This document shows, piece after piece, positions 33,861 through 42,582 of a stretch of 64,000 nt of DNA. The stretch covers positions 248,001-312,000 of the forward strand of contig CAVXQE010000012.1 in the NCBI GenBank assembly GCA_963763755.1. The letters are read 5' to 3'. The translations under genes and the position numbers were made by a program. Source of the stretch: Gaiellasilicea sp963763755. Lineage in GTDB: Bacteria; Actinomycetota; Thermoleophilia; Gaiellales; Gaiellaceae. The notes under the pieces were generated by a model. The model was not told the origin of the DNA. It worked only from the letters and a program-made list of their open reading frames with translations, and searched no databases. How positions within the stretch are numbered: the first letter of the stretch is position 1; each line of letters begins with the position of its first letter.

Positions 33861-34292
33861 CTAGTCTCGACCTGCGACCGTCAGCTGGTTCTCGGCGTGC
33901 TTGATCCGCTGCTCGAGCTGCCAGCGGTCGGCAGTCGACTCACCCTGCTCGACCTTCTCCAGCTCCGCCTTCGCCGTCTCGAGCTGCTCCTTGGCCCGGT
34001 CGTCGTCGATCTCCTTCACGTCGACAGCGTCGTCGACGAGCGCGATCGCGTTGTCGAGCTCGACCTTGAAGAAGCCGGGGCCGGTCGCGAACTCCAGGAT
34101 GTCCTCGTTCGCGCGGTCGCGGTAGACCCGGGTCGAACCGGCCTTCAGCGTGGCTACGAGAGGCGCGTGCCGCGCGAGCACGCCGATCTCGCCGGCGGCA
34201 CCGGGTACGACCAGCATCTCTGCCTCGCCGCGGAAGGTCTCCCCGTCCGGCGTGACGATGGCGACATCGAACTTTGGGTGGGTCTCTGCCAT
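33861..34292 (-). CDS. atpC: ATP synthase epsilon subunit
   Basis: 143 residues. FDVAIVTPDGETFRGEAEML, then VVPGAAGEIGVLARHAPLVA and the C-terminal helical hairpin (EIDDDRAKEQLETAKAELEK) are diagnostic. It is part of the F1 central stalk and inhibits ATP hydrolysis. It starts 4 bases after atpD. The atpDC pair is separated from the rest of the operon by 12.3 kb. Confidence 0.95.
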   Translation of the reverse strand: MAETHPKFDVAIVTPDGETFRGEAEMLVVPGAAGEIGVLARHAPLVATLKAGSTRVYRDRANEDILEFATGPGFFKVELDNAIALVDDAVDVKEIDDDRAKEQLETAKAELEKVEQGESTADRWQLEQRIKHAENQLTVAGRD

Positions 34293-34296
34293 CGCT

Positions 34297-35715
34297 TTAC
34301 GCCGCTGCGGCCGCGGTCTTCTCGGCCTTCGCGACGGCGCCCTCGATCGTGCCGACCATGTAGAAGGCGGCCTCGGGCATGTCGTCGTGCCTGCCTTCGA
34401 TGATCTCGCGGAAGCCCTTGATCGTGTCCTCGAGCTTGACGTACTCGCCCGGGGTGCCGGTGAACTGCTCGGCGACGAAGTTCGGCTGCGAGAGGAACCG
34501 CTCGACCTTGCGGGCGCGCGAGACGACGAGCTTGTCCTCGTCGGTCAGCTCGTCCATGCCGAGGATCGCGATGATGTCCTGGAGGTCCTTGTAGCGCTGC
34601 AGCACCTGCTGCACCTGCGTCGCGACCGCGTAGTGCTCGTCCGAGACGATCCCCGGCTGAAGGGCGCGGGAGGTGGAGTCGAGCGGGTCGACGGCCGGAT
34701 AGATGCCCTTCTCGACGATCGCACGCGAGAGCACGGTGGTCGCGTCGAGGTGCGCGAAGGTGTTCGCAGGCGCCGGGTCGGTGAGGTCGTCGGCCGGCAC
34801 GTAGATCGCCTGGACCGAGGTGACCGAGCCGGTGGTCGTCGAGGTGATGCGCTCCTGCAGCTGCCCCATCTCGGTGGCGAGCGTCGGCTGGTAGCCGACG
34901 GCGCTCGGCATGCGTCCGAGCAGCGCCGAGACCTCCGACCCCGCCTGGACGAAGCGGAAGATGTTGTCGATGAAGAGCAGCGTGTCCTGGCCCTGGTCGC
35001 GGAAGTACTCCGCCATCGTCAGGCCCGAGAGGCCGACCCGCAGGCGCGCGCCCGGCGGCTCGTTCATCTGCCCGTAGACGAGGGCGACCTTGTCGATCAC
35101 CTCGGACTCGGTCATCTCGAGGAAGAGGTCGTTGCCCTCGCGGGTGCGCTCGCCGACGCCGGCGAAGACGGAGACACCGCCGTGCTGCTGGGCGACGTTG
35201 TGGATCAGCTCCTGGATCAGCACGGTCTTGCCGGTGCCGGCGCCGCCGAAGAGGCCGATCTTGCCGCCCTTCACGTACGGGGCGATCAGGTCGACGACCT
35301 TCAGCCCGGTCTCGAAGATCTCGATCGTCGGCGAGAGCTCGCGGAACGTCGGCGGATCGCGGTGGATCGACCAGCGCTCGACGTCCTTGCCCGCCGGCGG
35401 CTTCTGGTCCACGGGCTCTCCGATCACGTTCCAGATTCGACCCAGGGTGGCGTCGCCGACGGGAACGGAGATCGGCGCGCCGGTGTCGACGACGTCGACG
35501 CCGCGCGAGAGGCCGTCGGTGCTGTCCATCGCCACAGCCCGGACGCGATCGTCGCCGAGGTGCTGCTGCACCTCCGCGATCAGCGTTCGGCTGCTGCCGT
35601 CGGCGGTCGGAACCTCGATCGCGAGGGCGTTGTAGATCCCAGGAAGCGTGTCCGGAAAGACGGCGTCGATGACAACGCCCTTGATCTCGATGATCTTGCC
35701 GACGGTGGTCGTCAT
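34297..35715 (-). CDS. atpD: ATP synthase beta subunit
   Basis: 472 residues, intact. P-loop GLFGGAGTGKTVLIQELIHN, catalytic Glu in AGVGERTREGNDL, Walker B LLFIDNIFRFVQAGSEVSAL and the YVPADDLTDPAPANTFAHLD segment are all conserved. It is the catalytic F1 subunit. Upstream is an 86-base gap and then an anti-sigma-like gene, not atpG, so this pair needs its own promoter or read-through from the inserted block. Confidence 0.97.
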   Translation of the reverse strand: MTTTVGKIIEIKGVVIDAVFPDTLPGIYNALAIEVPTADGSSRTLIAEVQQHLGDDRVRAVAMDSTDGLSRGVDVVDTGAPISVPVGDATLGRIWNVIGEPVDQKPPAGKDVERWSIHRDPPTFRELSPTIEIFETGLKVVDLIAPYVKGGKIGLFGGAGTGKTVLIQELIHNVAQQHGGVSVFAGVGERTREGNDLFLEMTESEVIDKVALVYGQMNEPPGARLRVGLSGLTMAEYFRDQGQDTLLFIDNIFRFVQAGSEVSALLGRMPSAVGYQPTLATEMGQLQERITSTTTGSVTSVQAIYVPADDLTDPAPANTFAHLDATTVLSRAIVEKGIYPAVDPLDSTSRALQPGIVSDEHYAVATQVQQVLQRYKDLQDIIAILGMDELTDEDKLVVSRARKVERFLSQPNFVAEQFTGTPGEYVKLEDTIKGFREIIEGRHDDMPEAAFYMVGTIEGAVAKAEKTAAAAA

Positions 35716-35801
35716 TGGTCTCCTGCAGGTCGCGGTTTTTGCGTGGCTACGCCGCCGAGAACGGCGACGGCCAGTCTAGCCGCGCGCCCACCCCGGACGC
35801 G

Positions 35802-36251
35802 TTAGATGGCGACGCGCATGCGCGTGCCCTGCTCGCGATCGAGCATCGTGCGCATCAGGTAGAGCTCGTAGTCGATCGACTGGTAGTAGGTGCCACCGGG
35901 GGTCGCCTGCCGGGCGGGACTCGTCGAACGTTCGAGGTCGGTCGCCGTCGAGAGCGAGACCAACCCCACGGCGACGGTCGCCGCGACCGCAGCGACACGC
36001 GTCACGACCGTCCGGCCGCGCCGCCGATACGGGAAGGTCAATTGCGCACGAAAGGGCTCGGCCGGAGCCTCGCGGAGCACCGTGGTCAGCTCGGCGATCT
36101 CGCGCCGGAACGTATGGCAATCGGCGCAGCGGGCGACGTGCGCGTCGAGGACGGCGAGCTCGAGCTGCGAGAGCGCGCCGTCGACCTCGAGCGCGGCGGC
36201 CGCGCGCGTGCGCTCGCACGATGCTGCTCGTAGATTCCTTACATTTCTCAT
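35802..36251 (-). CDS. Putative zinc-finger anti-sigma factor, single-pass
   Basis: 149 residues from the ATG at 36251. LEVDGALSQLELAVLDAHVA then RCADCHTFRREIAELTTVL is the zinc-binding anti-sigma domain (H-x3-C-x2-C). A membrane helix follows (VAAVAATVAVGLVSLSTA), then a short outside tail (YYQSIDYELYLMRTMLDREQ). Such proteins hold an ECF sigma factor at the membrane. No ECF sigma gene is adjacent, which is unusual. It sits between the second Opp operon and atpD. Confidence 0.7.
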   Translation of the reverse strand: MRNVRNLRAASCERTRAAAALEVDGALSQLELAVLDAHVARCADCHTFRREIAELTTVLREAPAEPFRAQLTFPYRRRGRTVVTRVAAVAATVAVGLVSLSTATDLERSTSPARQATPGGTYYQSIDYELYLMRTMLDREQGTRMRVAI

Positions 36252-36307
36252 CGTTATCCCGTTAAGACGCCACCGGCGGAACCAAGTTAGCGCTTTAAAA
36301 AGAAAAG

Positions 36308-37381
36308 TTAGCTGCCGTTGAGCGGCCGCGGGACCTCGGGGGTTCGCGGGAGCTCGGGGAAGTGGCAGGCGCTCGGATGGCCGCCGAACGCCGGCGGCAC
36401 GAGCGGCGGCTCCACCTGCGCGCAGAGGTCCTGTGCCTTCCAACAGCGGGTCCGGAAACGGCAGCCCGAAGGAGGATTCGCGGGACTCGGCACGTCCCCC
36501 TCGAGCACGATCCGCTGCCGCTTGCCTCGGAGCGCCGGTGACTCGATCGGCACGGCCGAGAGGAGTGCCTGGGTGTACGGGTGCGTCGGCGACTCGTAGA
36601 TCTCGTTGCGGGGCCCCACCTCGACGATCTTGCCGAGGTACATCACCGCGACGCGATCCGAGATGTGGCGGACGACGGCGAGATCGTGGGCGATGAAGAG
36701 GTAGGTGAGCTGGAACTCCCGCTGGAGGTTGGCAAGCAGGTTGATCACCTGCGCCTGAATCGAGACATCGAGCGCGGAGACGGGCTCGTCGAGCACGACG
36801 AAGTTCGGGTTGAGCGCGAGTGCGCGGGCAAAGCCGATTCGCTGCCGCTGTCCGCCCGAGAACTCGTGCGGGAAGCGGTTTCCGTGCTCGGGGCTCAGGC
36901 CGACGACCCGCAGCAACTGGTCGACGCGCAGCTTTCCCTCTCGACCGCGGAAGTTGCGATGGACACGCAGAGGCTCGCTGACGATGTCGCGCACAGTCAT
37001 GCGCGGGTTGAGCGAGGCGTACGGATCCTGGAAGACGATCTGGATGTCGCGCCGTACGGGCCGCAGCTCCCGCCGCGACAGGCGGGTGATGTCGTTTCCC
37101 TGGAAGACGATGCTGCCGTCGGTCGGGTCGAGGAGCCGGATGATCGTGCGGCCGAGCGTCGTCTTTCCGCAGCCCGACTCGCCGACGATGCCAAGCGTCT
37201 CGCCGCGCTTGACCGTGAGGTCGACGCCGTCGACGGCTCGAACCGCGCCGATCGTGCGCTTGAGCAGCCCCGCCTTGATCGGGAAGTGCTTCACGAGGCC
37301 CCGGACCTCGAGGATGTTGTCGCCGGACGAGCCGTTCGAGCTCGCGCTCGTCTCGGCCGTCTGCGCCTGTACCTCGGTCAC
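36308..37381 (-). CDS. oppF: Oligopeptide ABC transporter ATPase OppF (operon 2)
   Basis: 357 residues from a GTG at 37381 that overlaps the oppD stop (GTGA). Walker A GIVGESGCGKTTLGRTIIRL, signature FSGGQRQRIGFARAL, Walker B FVVLDEPVSALD and the C-terminal Cys cluster SGCRFRTRCWKAQDLCAQ are present. It is longer than the operon 1 OppF because it keeps the full Cys-containing tail. Last gene of the second five-gene Opp operon. Confidence 0.92.
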   Translation of the reverse strand: MTEVQAQTAETSASSNGSSGDNILEVRGLVKHFPIKAGLLKRTIGAVRAVDGVDLTVKRGETLGIVGESGCGKTTLGRTIIRLLDPTDGSIVFQGNDITRLSRRELRPVRRDIQIVFQDPYASLNPRMTVRDIVSEPLRVHRNFRGREGKLRVDQLLRVVGLSPEHGNRFPHEFSGGQRQRIGFARALALNPNFVVLDEPVSALDVSIQAQVINLLANLQREFQLTYLFIAHDLAVVRHISDRVAVMYLGKIVEVGPRNEIYESPTHPYTQALLSAVPIESPALRGKRQRIVLEGDVPSPANPPSGCRFRTRCWKAQDLCAQVEPPLVPPAFGGHPSACHFPELPRTPEVPRPLNGS

Positions 37382-38403
37382 GACGGCACGCCCTCGGCGA
37401 GCGGAGCTACGGCCTTCTCCTCGAGCTCGGAGGCGAAGTGGCACGCCGACACGTGATCGCCGGCACCCACCCGCTTCTGCTCGGGGGTGTCAGTCCGGCA
37501 GATCGACCGCCCTTCCGAGAGATAGCAGCGAGGGTGGAATGCGCAGCCCGGCGGCGGCGTGATCATGCTCGGCGGTTGGCCTGGGATCGGCTCGAGTACG
37601 CCTCGGTCGAGCTCGATCCGAGGCACTGACAGCATCAGGCCGACGGTATAGGGGTGCCGTGGTGCGGCGAAGATCGTGTGAACGTCTCCCATCTCGACGA
37701 CGCGACCGGCGTACATCACCGCCACACGGTCGGCGAGCTCGGCGACGAGTCCAAGGTCGTGGGTGATCAGGATGATCGCCGCATTCGTCTCGTCCTGCGC
37801 TGCCTTCAGGACCTCGATGATCTGCGCCTGGATGGTGACGTCGAGCGCCGTCGTCGGCTCGTCGGCGATCAGGAGCTTCGGTTCGTTGGCGATCGCCATT
37901 GCGATCATCGCCCTCTGACGCATCCCGCCCGAGAACTCGTGCGGGTACTGGTCGAACCGGCGCTCCGGGTTCGGCACGCCCACGAGGTCGAGGAGGTAGA
38001 TCCCCCGCTCGCGCGCAGCCTTGCGGCTCACGTTCTGGTGCGCCTGCACAGCCTCGGCGAGCTGGTACCCGATTTTCAACACCGGGTTGAGCGAGGTCAT
38101 CGGGTCCTGGAAGATCATTGCGACCTCGCCGCCCCGCACGTCGCGCAGCTCCTTCTTGCGCATCTTCAGCAGATCGCGTCCGTTCAGGATTGCCTCGCCC
38201 TGCACGATCCGGCCCGGCGGCTGCGGGATCAACCCCAGGATCGCGAGCTGGCTGACGCTCTTGCCCGAACCGGACTCGCCGACGATCCCGAGCGTCTCGC
38301 CGGGGTGGACGTCGTACGAGATGTTGTTGACGGCGTGGACGATGCCGTCTTCGGTCGAGAACTCGACGACGAGGTCGCGGAGCGACAGGACGGGCTCAGG
38401 CAC
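37378..38403 (-). CDS. oppD: Oligopeptide ABC transporter ATPase OppD (operon 2)
   Basis: 341 residues. Walker A GIVGESGSGKSVSQLAILGL, signature FSGGMRQRAMIAMAI, Walker B LLIADEPTTALD and the Cys motif GCAFHPRCYLSEGRSIC are intact. The start overlaps the oppC end by 8 bases. It is clearly diverged from the operon 1 copy, so the two systems are paralogues, not a recent duplication. Confidence 0.92.
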   Translation of the reverse strand: MPEPVLSLRDLVVEFSTEDGIVHAVNNISYDVHPGETLGIVGESGSGKSVSQLAILGLIPQPPGRIVQGEAILNGRDLLKMRKKELRDVRGGEVAMIFQDPMTSLNPVLKIGYQLAEAVQAHQNVSRKAARERGIYLLDLVGVPNPERRFDQYPHEFSGGMRQRAMIAMAIANEPKLLIADEPTTALDVTIQAQIIEVLKAAQDETNAAIILITHDLGLVAELADRVAVMYAGRVVEMGDVHTIFAAPRHPYTVGLMLSVPRIELDRGVLEPIPGQPPSMITPPPGCAFHPRCYLSEGRSICRTDTPEQKRVGAGDHVSACHFASELEEKAVAPLAEGVPS

Positions 38404-39385
38404 GGGTCCTCCGCTGCGTCGGATCGAGCGCGTCGCGCAGGCCGTCGCCGACGAAGTTGATGCAGAGCACGATCAGCACGATCGTCAGGCCGGGGAAGGT
38501 GACGAGCCACCAGTACTGGGACGCCACGTCCTGACCGTCGGAAATCAGTTTCCCGAGGGCGGGCGTCGGCGGCTGAATGCCGAAGCCCAGGAACGAGAGA
38601 GCGGCCTCGACGAGGATCGCCAGGCCGACGATCAGCGTGGCGTTGACGATGATCGGCCCGATCGCGTTCGGGAGGATGTGTCGGAACATGATCCGTGCGT
38701 CGCCGGACCCGGCCGCGCGTGCAGCCTCGACGTACTCCTTCTCGCGCAGGGAGAGGAAGGAGCCACGGACGATGCGCGCTAACGTCGTCCAGAAGAGGAG
38801 CGCAAGTATCACGGCGACGCGGTACTGGCTGCCGTTCCCGAGAAACGCGGACAGCGTGAGCAAGACGGCGAGGCCGGGGAGCGTGAGCACGAGGTCGGTC
38901 AAGCGCATGAGCAGGTTGTCGGCCCACCGTCCGTAATAGCCCGCGAACGCACCGACGAGCACGCCGATCAGCACCGACAGGCCTGCGACGATGAACGCGA
39001 CGCGCTCGGTGGTCTGGATGCCGTAGACGACACGGCTGAAGTAGTCGCGCCCGAGCACGTCGGTGCCAAAGTAGTGGTGCCCGTTGAGCGTCGGACCCAC
39101 GGCGGAGTTCTCGAGATCGATCTCGTCGTAGGCGTACGGCGCGACATAGTCGGCCGCGAAGCCGGCGCCCAGGATCACGATCAGCACGACGAGGCTGATC
39201 ATCGCGAGCCGATGACGGACGAACCGCCGCCGCGCGTACGCCCACTGGCTACGCGACTTGACCTCGAGGCCGGTCGCGTAGGTGAGCTCGAGCTCGTCCG
39301 ACACCCCCGTTTCGACCGGCTGCGCGGCCGGAACCGGGAACTCACCCGGCTCGAGCTCTACCGGCTCGTTCTTGAGGTCACTCAT
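38396..39385 (-). CDS. oppC: Oligopeptide ABC transporter permease OppC (operon 2)
   Basis: 329 residues, intact. An acidic N-terminal tail precedes RFVRHRLAMISLVVLIVILG. The periplasmic loop YFGTDVLGRDYFSRVVYGIQ is typical of OppC/DppC. EAA loop YVEAARAAGSGDARIMFRHI-LPNAIGPI and ALSFLGFGIQPPTPALGKLI follow. It partners OppB; ends overlap both neighbours by 8 bases. Confidence 0.92.
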   Translation of the reverse strand: MSDLKNEPVELEPGEFPVPAAQPVETGVSDELELTYATGLEVKSRSQWAYARRRFVRHRLAMISLVVLIVILGAGFAADYVAPYAYDEIDLENSAVGPTLNGHHYFGTDVLGRDYFSRVVYGIQTTERVAFIVAGLSVLIGVLVGAFAGYYGRWADNLLMRLTDLVLTLPGLAVLLTLSAFLGNGSQYRVAVILALLFWTTLARIVRGSFLSLREKEYVEAARAAGSGDARIMFRHILPNAIGPIIVNATLIVGLAILVEAALSFLGFGIQPPTPALGKLISDGQDVASQYWWLVTFPGLTIVLIVLCINFVGDGLRDALDPTQRRTRA

Positions 39386-40346
39386 AGCGGATGCGCGGGT
39401 CCAGGAAGCCGTAGGTGATGTCGGCGATCAGATTGAAGATGATGATCATCGTCGCGGTGACCATCAGCCACGCCATCACTGGATACACGTCCTGGCTCTG
39501 CAGATTGCTGATGAAGTACGGCCCCATCCCGTCGAGCCCGAAGATCGTCTCGGTGATGACGGCGCCGCCGATCAGCACGCCGAAGTTGATCGCCGACACG
39601 GTGACGACGGGGATCAGGGCGTTGCGCAACGCGTGTCTGATCGTGACCTTCTGCTCCGGAAGACCCTTCGCGCGTGCCGTCCGGATGTAATCCGAGTTGA
39701 TCACCTCGAGCATCGATGCGCGCATGTACCGGCTGTACTGCGCGACCGACAGCACCGCGAGCGTCATCACCGGGATCGCAAGGTGCTGGGCCCGGTCGAC
39801 GCAGAACGTGCACGTGTTGTCGACCGAGTTGAGGCCGGAGGTGTAGAAGACGCGAACGCCTGTCCTGAGGAAGAACTCGGTGAAGAGGATCTGAAGCATG
39901 AGGGCGAGCCAGAAGACCGGCATCGCGAAACCGAGGAAGCTCGCCATCGTCGCCGTGTAATCGAAGACGGAGTACTGCCGTATGGCGGAGTACACGCCTA
40001 TGAGTATTCCGATCAGGAGCGCGAGCAACTCGGCCACGATCACGAGCTGAAGAGTGTGCGGGATGACGCGCGTCAGGTCGTTCCAGATCGGCGTCTGAAC
40101 GAAGAGAGGGGTCCCGAATTTGTCCGTCACAGCGTCCTTCAGCCAGTAGACGTAGCGGACGGGGATCGGATCTTCGAGGTGCTTGCGCTCGGAGATGTTC
40201 TGGAGCGTCTGCTGCGAGATCAGCGGATTGAGCTTCAACGCCGCCAGCGGATCGCCGACCGCCGAGACGCAGACGAAGATCAGGAAGCTCGCCGCGAAAA
40301 GGACGGGAATCGAGTAGAGGATCCGGCGAAGAATGAAAGTGAACAT
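39378..40346 (-). CDS. oppB: Oligopeptide ABC transporter permease OppB (operon 2)
   Basis: 322 residues, intact. The N-terminal helix is FTFILRRILYSIPVLFAASF. A long external loop contains a CTFC pair (NTCTFCVDRAQ), unusual for OppB and absent from the operon 1 copy. The EAA loop YIRTARAKGLPEQKVTIRHA-LRNALIPV and the C-terminal YGFLDPRIRYE are standard. A 99-base gap with a perfect 32-bp palindrome separates it from oppA. Confidence 0.92.
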   Translation of the reverse strand: MFTFILRRILYSIPVLFAASFLIFVCVSAVGDPLAALKLNPLISQQTLQNISERKHLEDPIPVRYVYWLKDAVTDKFGTPLFVQTPIWNDLTRVIPHTLQLVIVAELLALLIGILIGVYSAIRQYSVFDYTATMASFLGFAMPVFWLALMLQILFTEFFLRTGVRVFYTSGLNSVDNTCTFCVDRAQHLAIPVMTLAVLSVAQYSRYMRASMLEVINSDYIRTARAKGLPEQKVTIRHALRNALIPVVTVSAINFGVLIGGAVITETIFGLDGMGPYFISNLQSQDVYPVMAWLMVTATMIIIFNLIADITYGFLDPRIRYE

Positions 40347-40379
40347 GGGAGCTCCTCACTTCGTTCGCTGAGGAAGACC

Positions 40380-40411
40380 GGAGTCCCGCCCCCGGCCGGG
40401 GGCGGGACTCC
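40380..40411 (-). terminator. Perfect 32-bp palindrome between oppA and oppB (operon 2)
   Basis: Two 16-base arms (GGAGTCCCGCCCCCGG and its complement) meet without a spacer, 34 bases after the oppA stop and 33 bases before oppB. It forms a very stable hairpin. A weaker 6-bp hairpin (TCCTCA/TGAGGA) lies just downstream at about 40354-40375. The position matches the operon 1 hairpin, suggesting partial termination or oppA mRNA stabilisation. Confidence 0.65.
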
Positions 40412-40445
40412 TATTTCGGACGAACTCTACTAGCGTCGGATCAAA

Positions 40446-42077
40446 CTAGCTTCCGATGCTCCAGTTCTCGACGTTCCAGAGCGGACCACCCGAGGTCGGG
40501 TTGTCAGACAGGCCCTGGAGCTTCGACTTGTAGACGAGGAACGTGGGCTTCTGGTACAGCGGGAGCGAGGGGACGTTCAGCCCCATGATCGCCCCTGCCT
40601 TGTTGACGAGCCCGGCCCGGAGATCCGGATCGAGTTCCTGGTCGGCAGCCTTCAGAAGGCCGGTGACCTTCGTCGAGCAGTAGCCCATCCAGTTGGACTC
40701 GCCACCACAGCTGTAGATGTCGGTGATGCCGGACGGATCGCCCGAGCCGACCCACGCGAACAGCGCCAGCTGGTAGTCCTCGTTCGCGACCTGCGGGAAG
40801 AAGATCCGTGAGGGCGTATTCGCAATCACGACCTCGATCCCGGACTTCTTGGCCTGCGCCTGCACGATCTCCTGCGAGAGCTCGCGGAGCCTGTTGCCCG
40901 CGGTCGTCCCGTACTTGACCGAAGCGCGGACTCCGTTACACACGAAGATCCCGTCGCCACCCTTCGTGCAGCCATGCTTGGCCATGATCTGGCCGGCCTT
41001 CGTCGGGTTGTACGTGTACTGCGCGAAGTGAGGCTTGTACTGCTTCTGCGTGTTCTGGTACGTGAGGCTCTGCAGCGGCTGAAGATCAGGCTTCAGCGTG
41101 CCGAACAGCTGCTTCGTGAGGGCAGTGCGGTCGATCGAGTAGGCGAACGCCTGCCGGAACCACGGAGCCCTTGCCAGCGGGAAGCCCTTCTTGCCGGCGT
41201 TGAAGTCGATGTGCTCGTACGTTGCACCGGCGCTCGAGAGGACCTTGAGCCCGCTCGTCTTCCGGAGGTCGCCGAGCTGGAGCTGCGGCTGCGGGTAGAT
41301 CGCGTCGACCTCGCCGCCCTTGATTGCCTGGATCTCCGAGTCGGTGTTGGTGATGAAGCGGAAGACGATCTTGTCGATCTTCGGCTTCGGCCCGTAGAAC
41401 TTCGGGTTGCGGACCATCGTCATCGACTGACCCTTCGTGTAGCTCTCGAGGATGAAGGGACCGCTGCCGATCGGCTTGCCGGTGGTCTGGCTGTTGACGT
41501 TCGTGTTCCAGATCTCGTTGAAGTCCTTGCCCTGGAGGGCGTGCTTCGGCAGGACGCCGAACTGCCCGGCGAACAGGAGCTTCCACGCCGCGTACGGCTT
41601 CTTGAAGATCAGCTTCACCGTCTTCGAGTTGATTGCCTTTGCCCGAGCGATGTCCTCGTAGCCTGCGCGGCCCGCGACATCGTTCTTCGGGTTCATAATC
41701 GTCGTCAACGTGAAGATCACGTCCTGGGCTGTGACCGGCTTGCCGTCACTCCAGTTCGCGTTCTGCTTGATCTTGTAGGTGACGGTGAACGGGCTCTTCG
41801 TGAACTTGGCCTCGCCGTCGGCCATGTCCGGCTTGAGGTCACCATTCGGCATGATCTCGTAGAGACCGGGGAACGAGGTCCCGACGGTCCACGAGGTCCA
41901 GGTGTTGTTGCATCCGGCCAGGACGCCGTTGAGACACGGCGGCTCCTGCTCGGCGCCAAAGACCACGGTTCCACCGGTCGCACCGGTGCTTGCCGCAGTC
42001 GTCCCGCCGAGGACACCGGCCACGATCGCCGTCGCGAGCGTGCAGCCCGCGACGAGAGTGCGTCGCCGTAGATTCAT
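40446..42077 (-). CDS. oppA: Extracellular solute-binding protein, family 5, OppA (operon 2)
   Basis: 543 residues from the ATG at 42077, which follows AAGGAGG. The Sec signal is RRRTLVAGCTLATAIVAGVL. A Cys is present but no clear lipobox, unlike operon 1 OppA, so anchoring is uncertain. TYKIKQNANWSDGKPVTAQD and the domain II FNAGKKGFPLARAPWFRQAF segment place it in SBP_bac_5. Several Cys pairs (CLNGVLAGC, CTKGGDGIFVC, CGGESNWMGYC) suggest disulfides. Binds peptides or similar solutes; ligand unknown. Confidence 0.9.
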   Translation of the reverse strand: MNLRRRTLVAGCTLATAIVAGVLGGTTAASTGATGGTVVFGAEQEPPCLNGVLAGCNNTWTSWTVGTSFPGLYEIMPNGDLKPDMADGEAKFTKSPFTVTYKIKQNANWSDGKPVTAQDVIFTLTTIMNPKNDVAGRAGYEDIARAKAINSKTVKLIFKKPYAAWKLLFAGQFGVLPKHALQGKDFNEIWNTNVNSQTTGKPIGSGPFILESYTKGQSMTMVRNPKFYGPKPKIDKIVFRFITNTDSEIQAIKGGEVDAIYPQPQLQLGDLRKTSGLKVLSSAGATYEHIDFNAGKKGFPLARAPWFRQAFAYSIDRTALTKQLFGTLKPDLQPLQSLTYQNTQKQYKPHFAQYTYNPTKAGQIMAKHGCTKGGDGIFVCNGVRASVKYGTTAGNRLRELSQEIVQAQAKKSGIEVVIANTPSRIFFPQVANEDYQLALFAWVGSGDPSGITDIYSCGGESNWMGYCSTKVTGLLKAADQELDPDLRAGLVNKAGAIMGLNVPSLPLYQKPTFLVYKSKLQGLSDNPTSGGPLWNVENWSIGS

Positions 42078-42219
42078 ACTGTTCCTCCTTAGTCCACCAT
42101 TGCCCCCCAAGCGAGCAGCTGCAGTTTGGGGGTGGGTCTCAGCTTGAGACGTCACGACGCTGGCGAAGTTAGGCACACTTTCAATACGAGGTTGCAGGTA
42201 GATCGCACAACCGCGGAAA

Positions 42220-42582
42220 GTGAGAGAAAACGTGGAGATTCCACGCAGAGGGCGGCAGGATGTTCCGCAGAAGGAGGGGACGCCGGCTGTCGGGGACGCC
42301 CTGTACTTCGCCGGGGTCGCCGGGGAGCTCGTTGACGCCGCAGCGTCCGCATCGTGGTACAGCGAGCCGGGCAATCCCGCCGACGTCGCGGTCGCGACGC
42401 TGTGCCGCTTGCGGCGTGCGGCCGCAGGTGTAGGAGGCAGGCCCGAGTCCGGTGACGATGCCGTTCGAGCCGTACTCGAGACCGCCGACCCCGCTGCACT
42501 CGTCTGGATCGCGAGCCGGCTCGTGTCGTATGCGGACGAGATGGCGTTTGCCGACCTCGTTCCCCTTCCCGCCCCGGAGTAG
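42220..42582 (+). CDS. Hypothetical protein
   Basis: Up to 120 residues from a GTG at 42220. No recognised domain. The part LYFAGVAGELVDAAASASWY, then ADVAVATLCRLRRAAAGVGG and DAVRAVLETADPAALVWIAS, has the regular hydrophobic pattern of a small helical protein; the basic first 25 residues may be untranslated. It is the only plus-strand gene between 25.3 and 59.1 kb, and it ends exactly where the convergent VWA gene ends (TAGCTA). Confidence 0.4.
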   Translation: MRENVEIPRRGRQDVPQKEGTPAVGDALYFAGVAGELVDAAASASWYSEPGNPADVAVATLCRLRRAAAGVGGRPESGDDAVRAVLETADPAALVWIASRLVSYADEMAFADLVPLPAPE

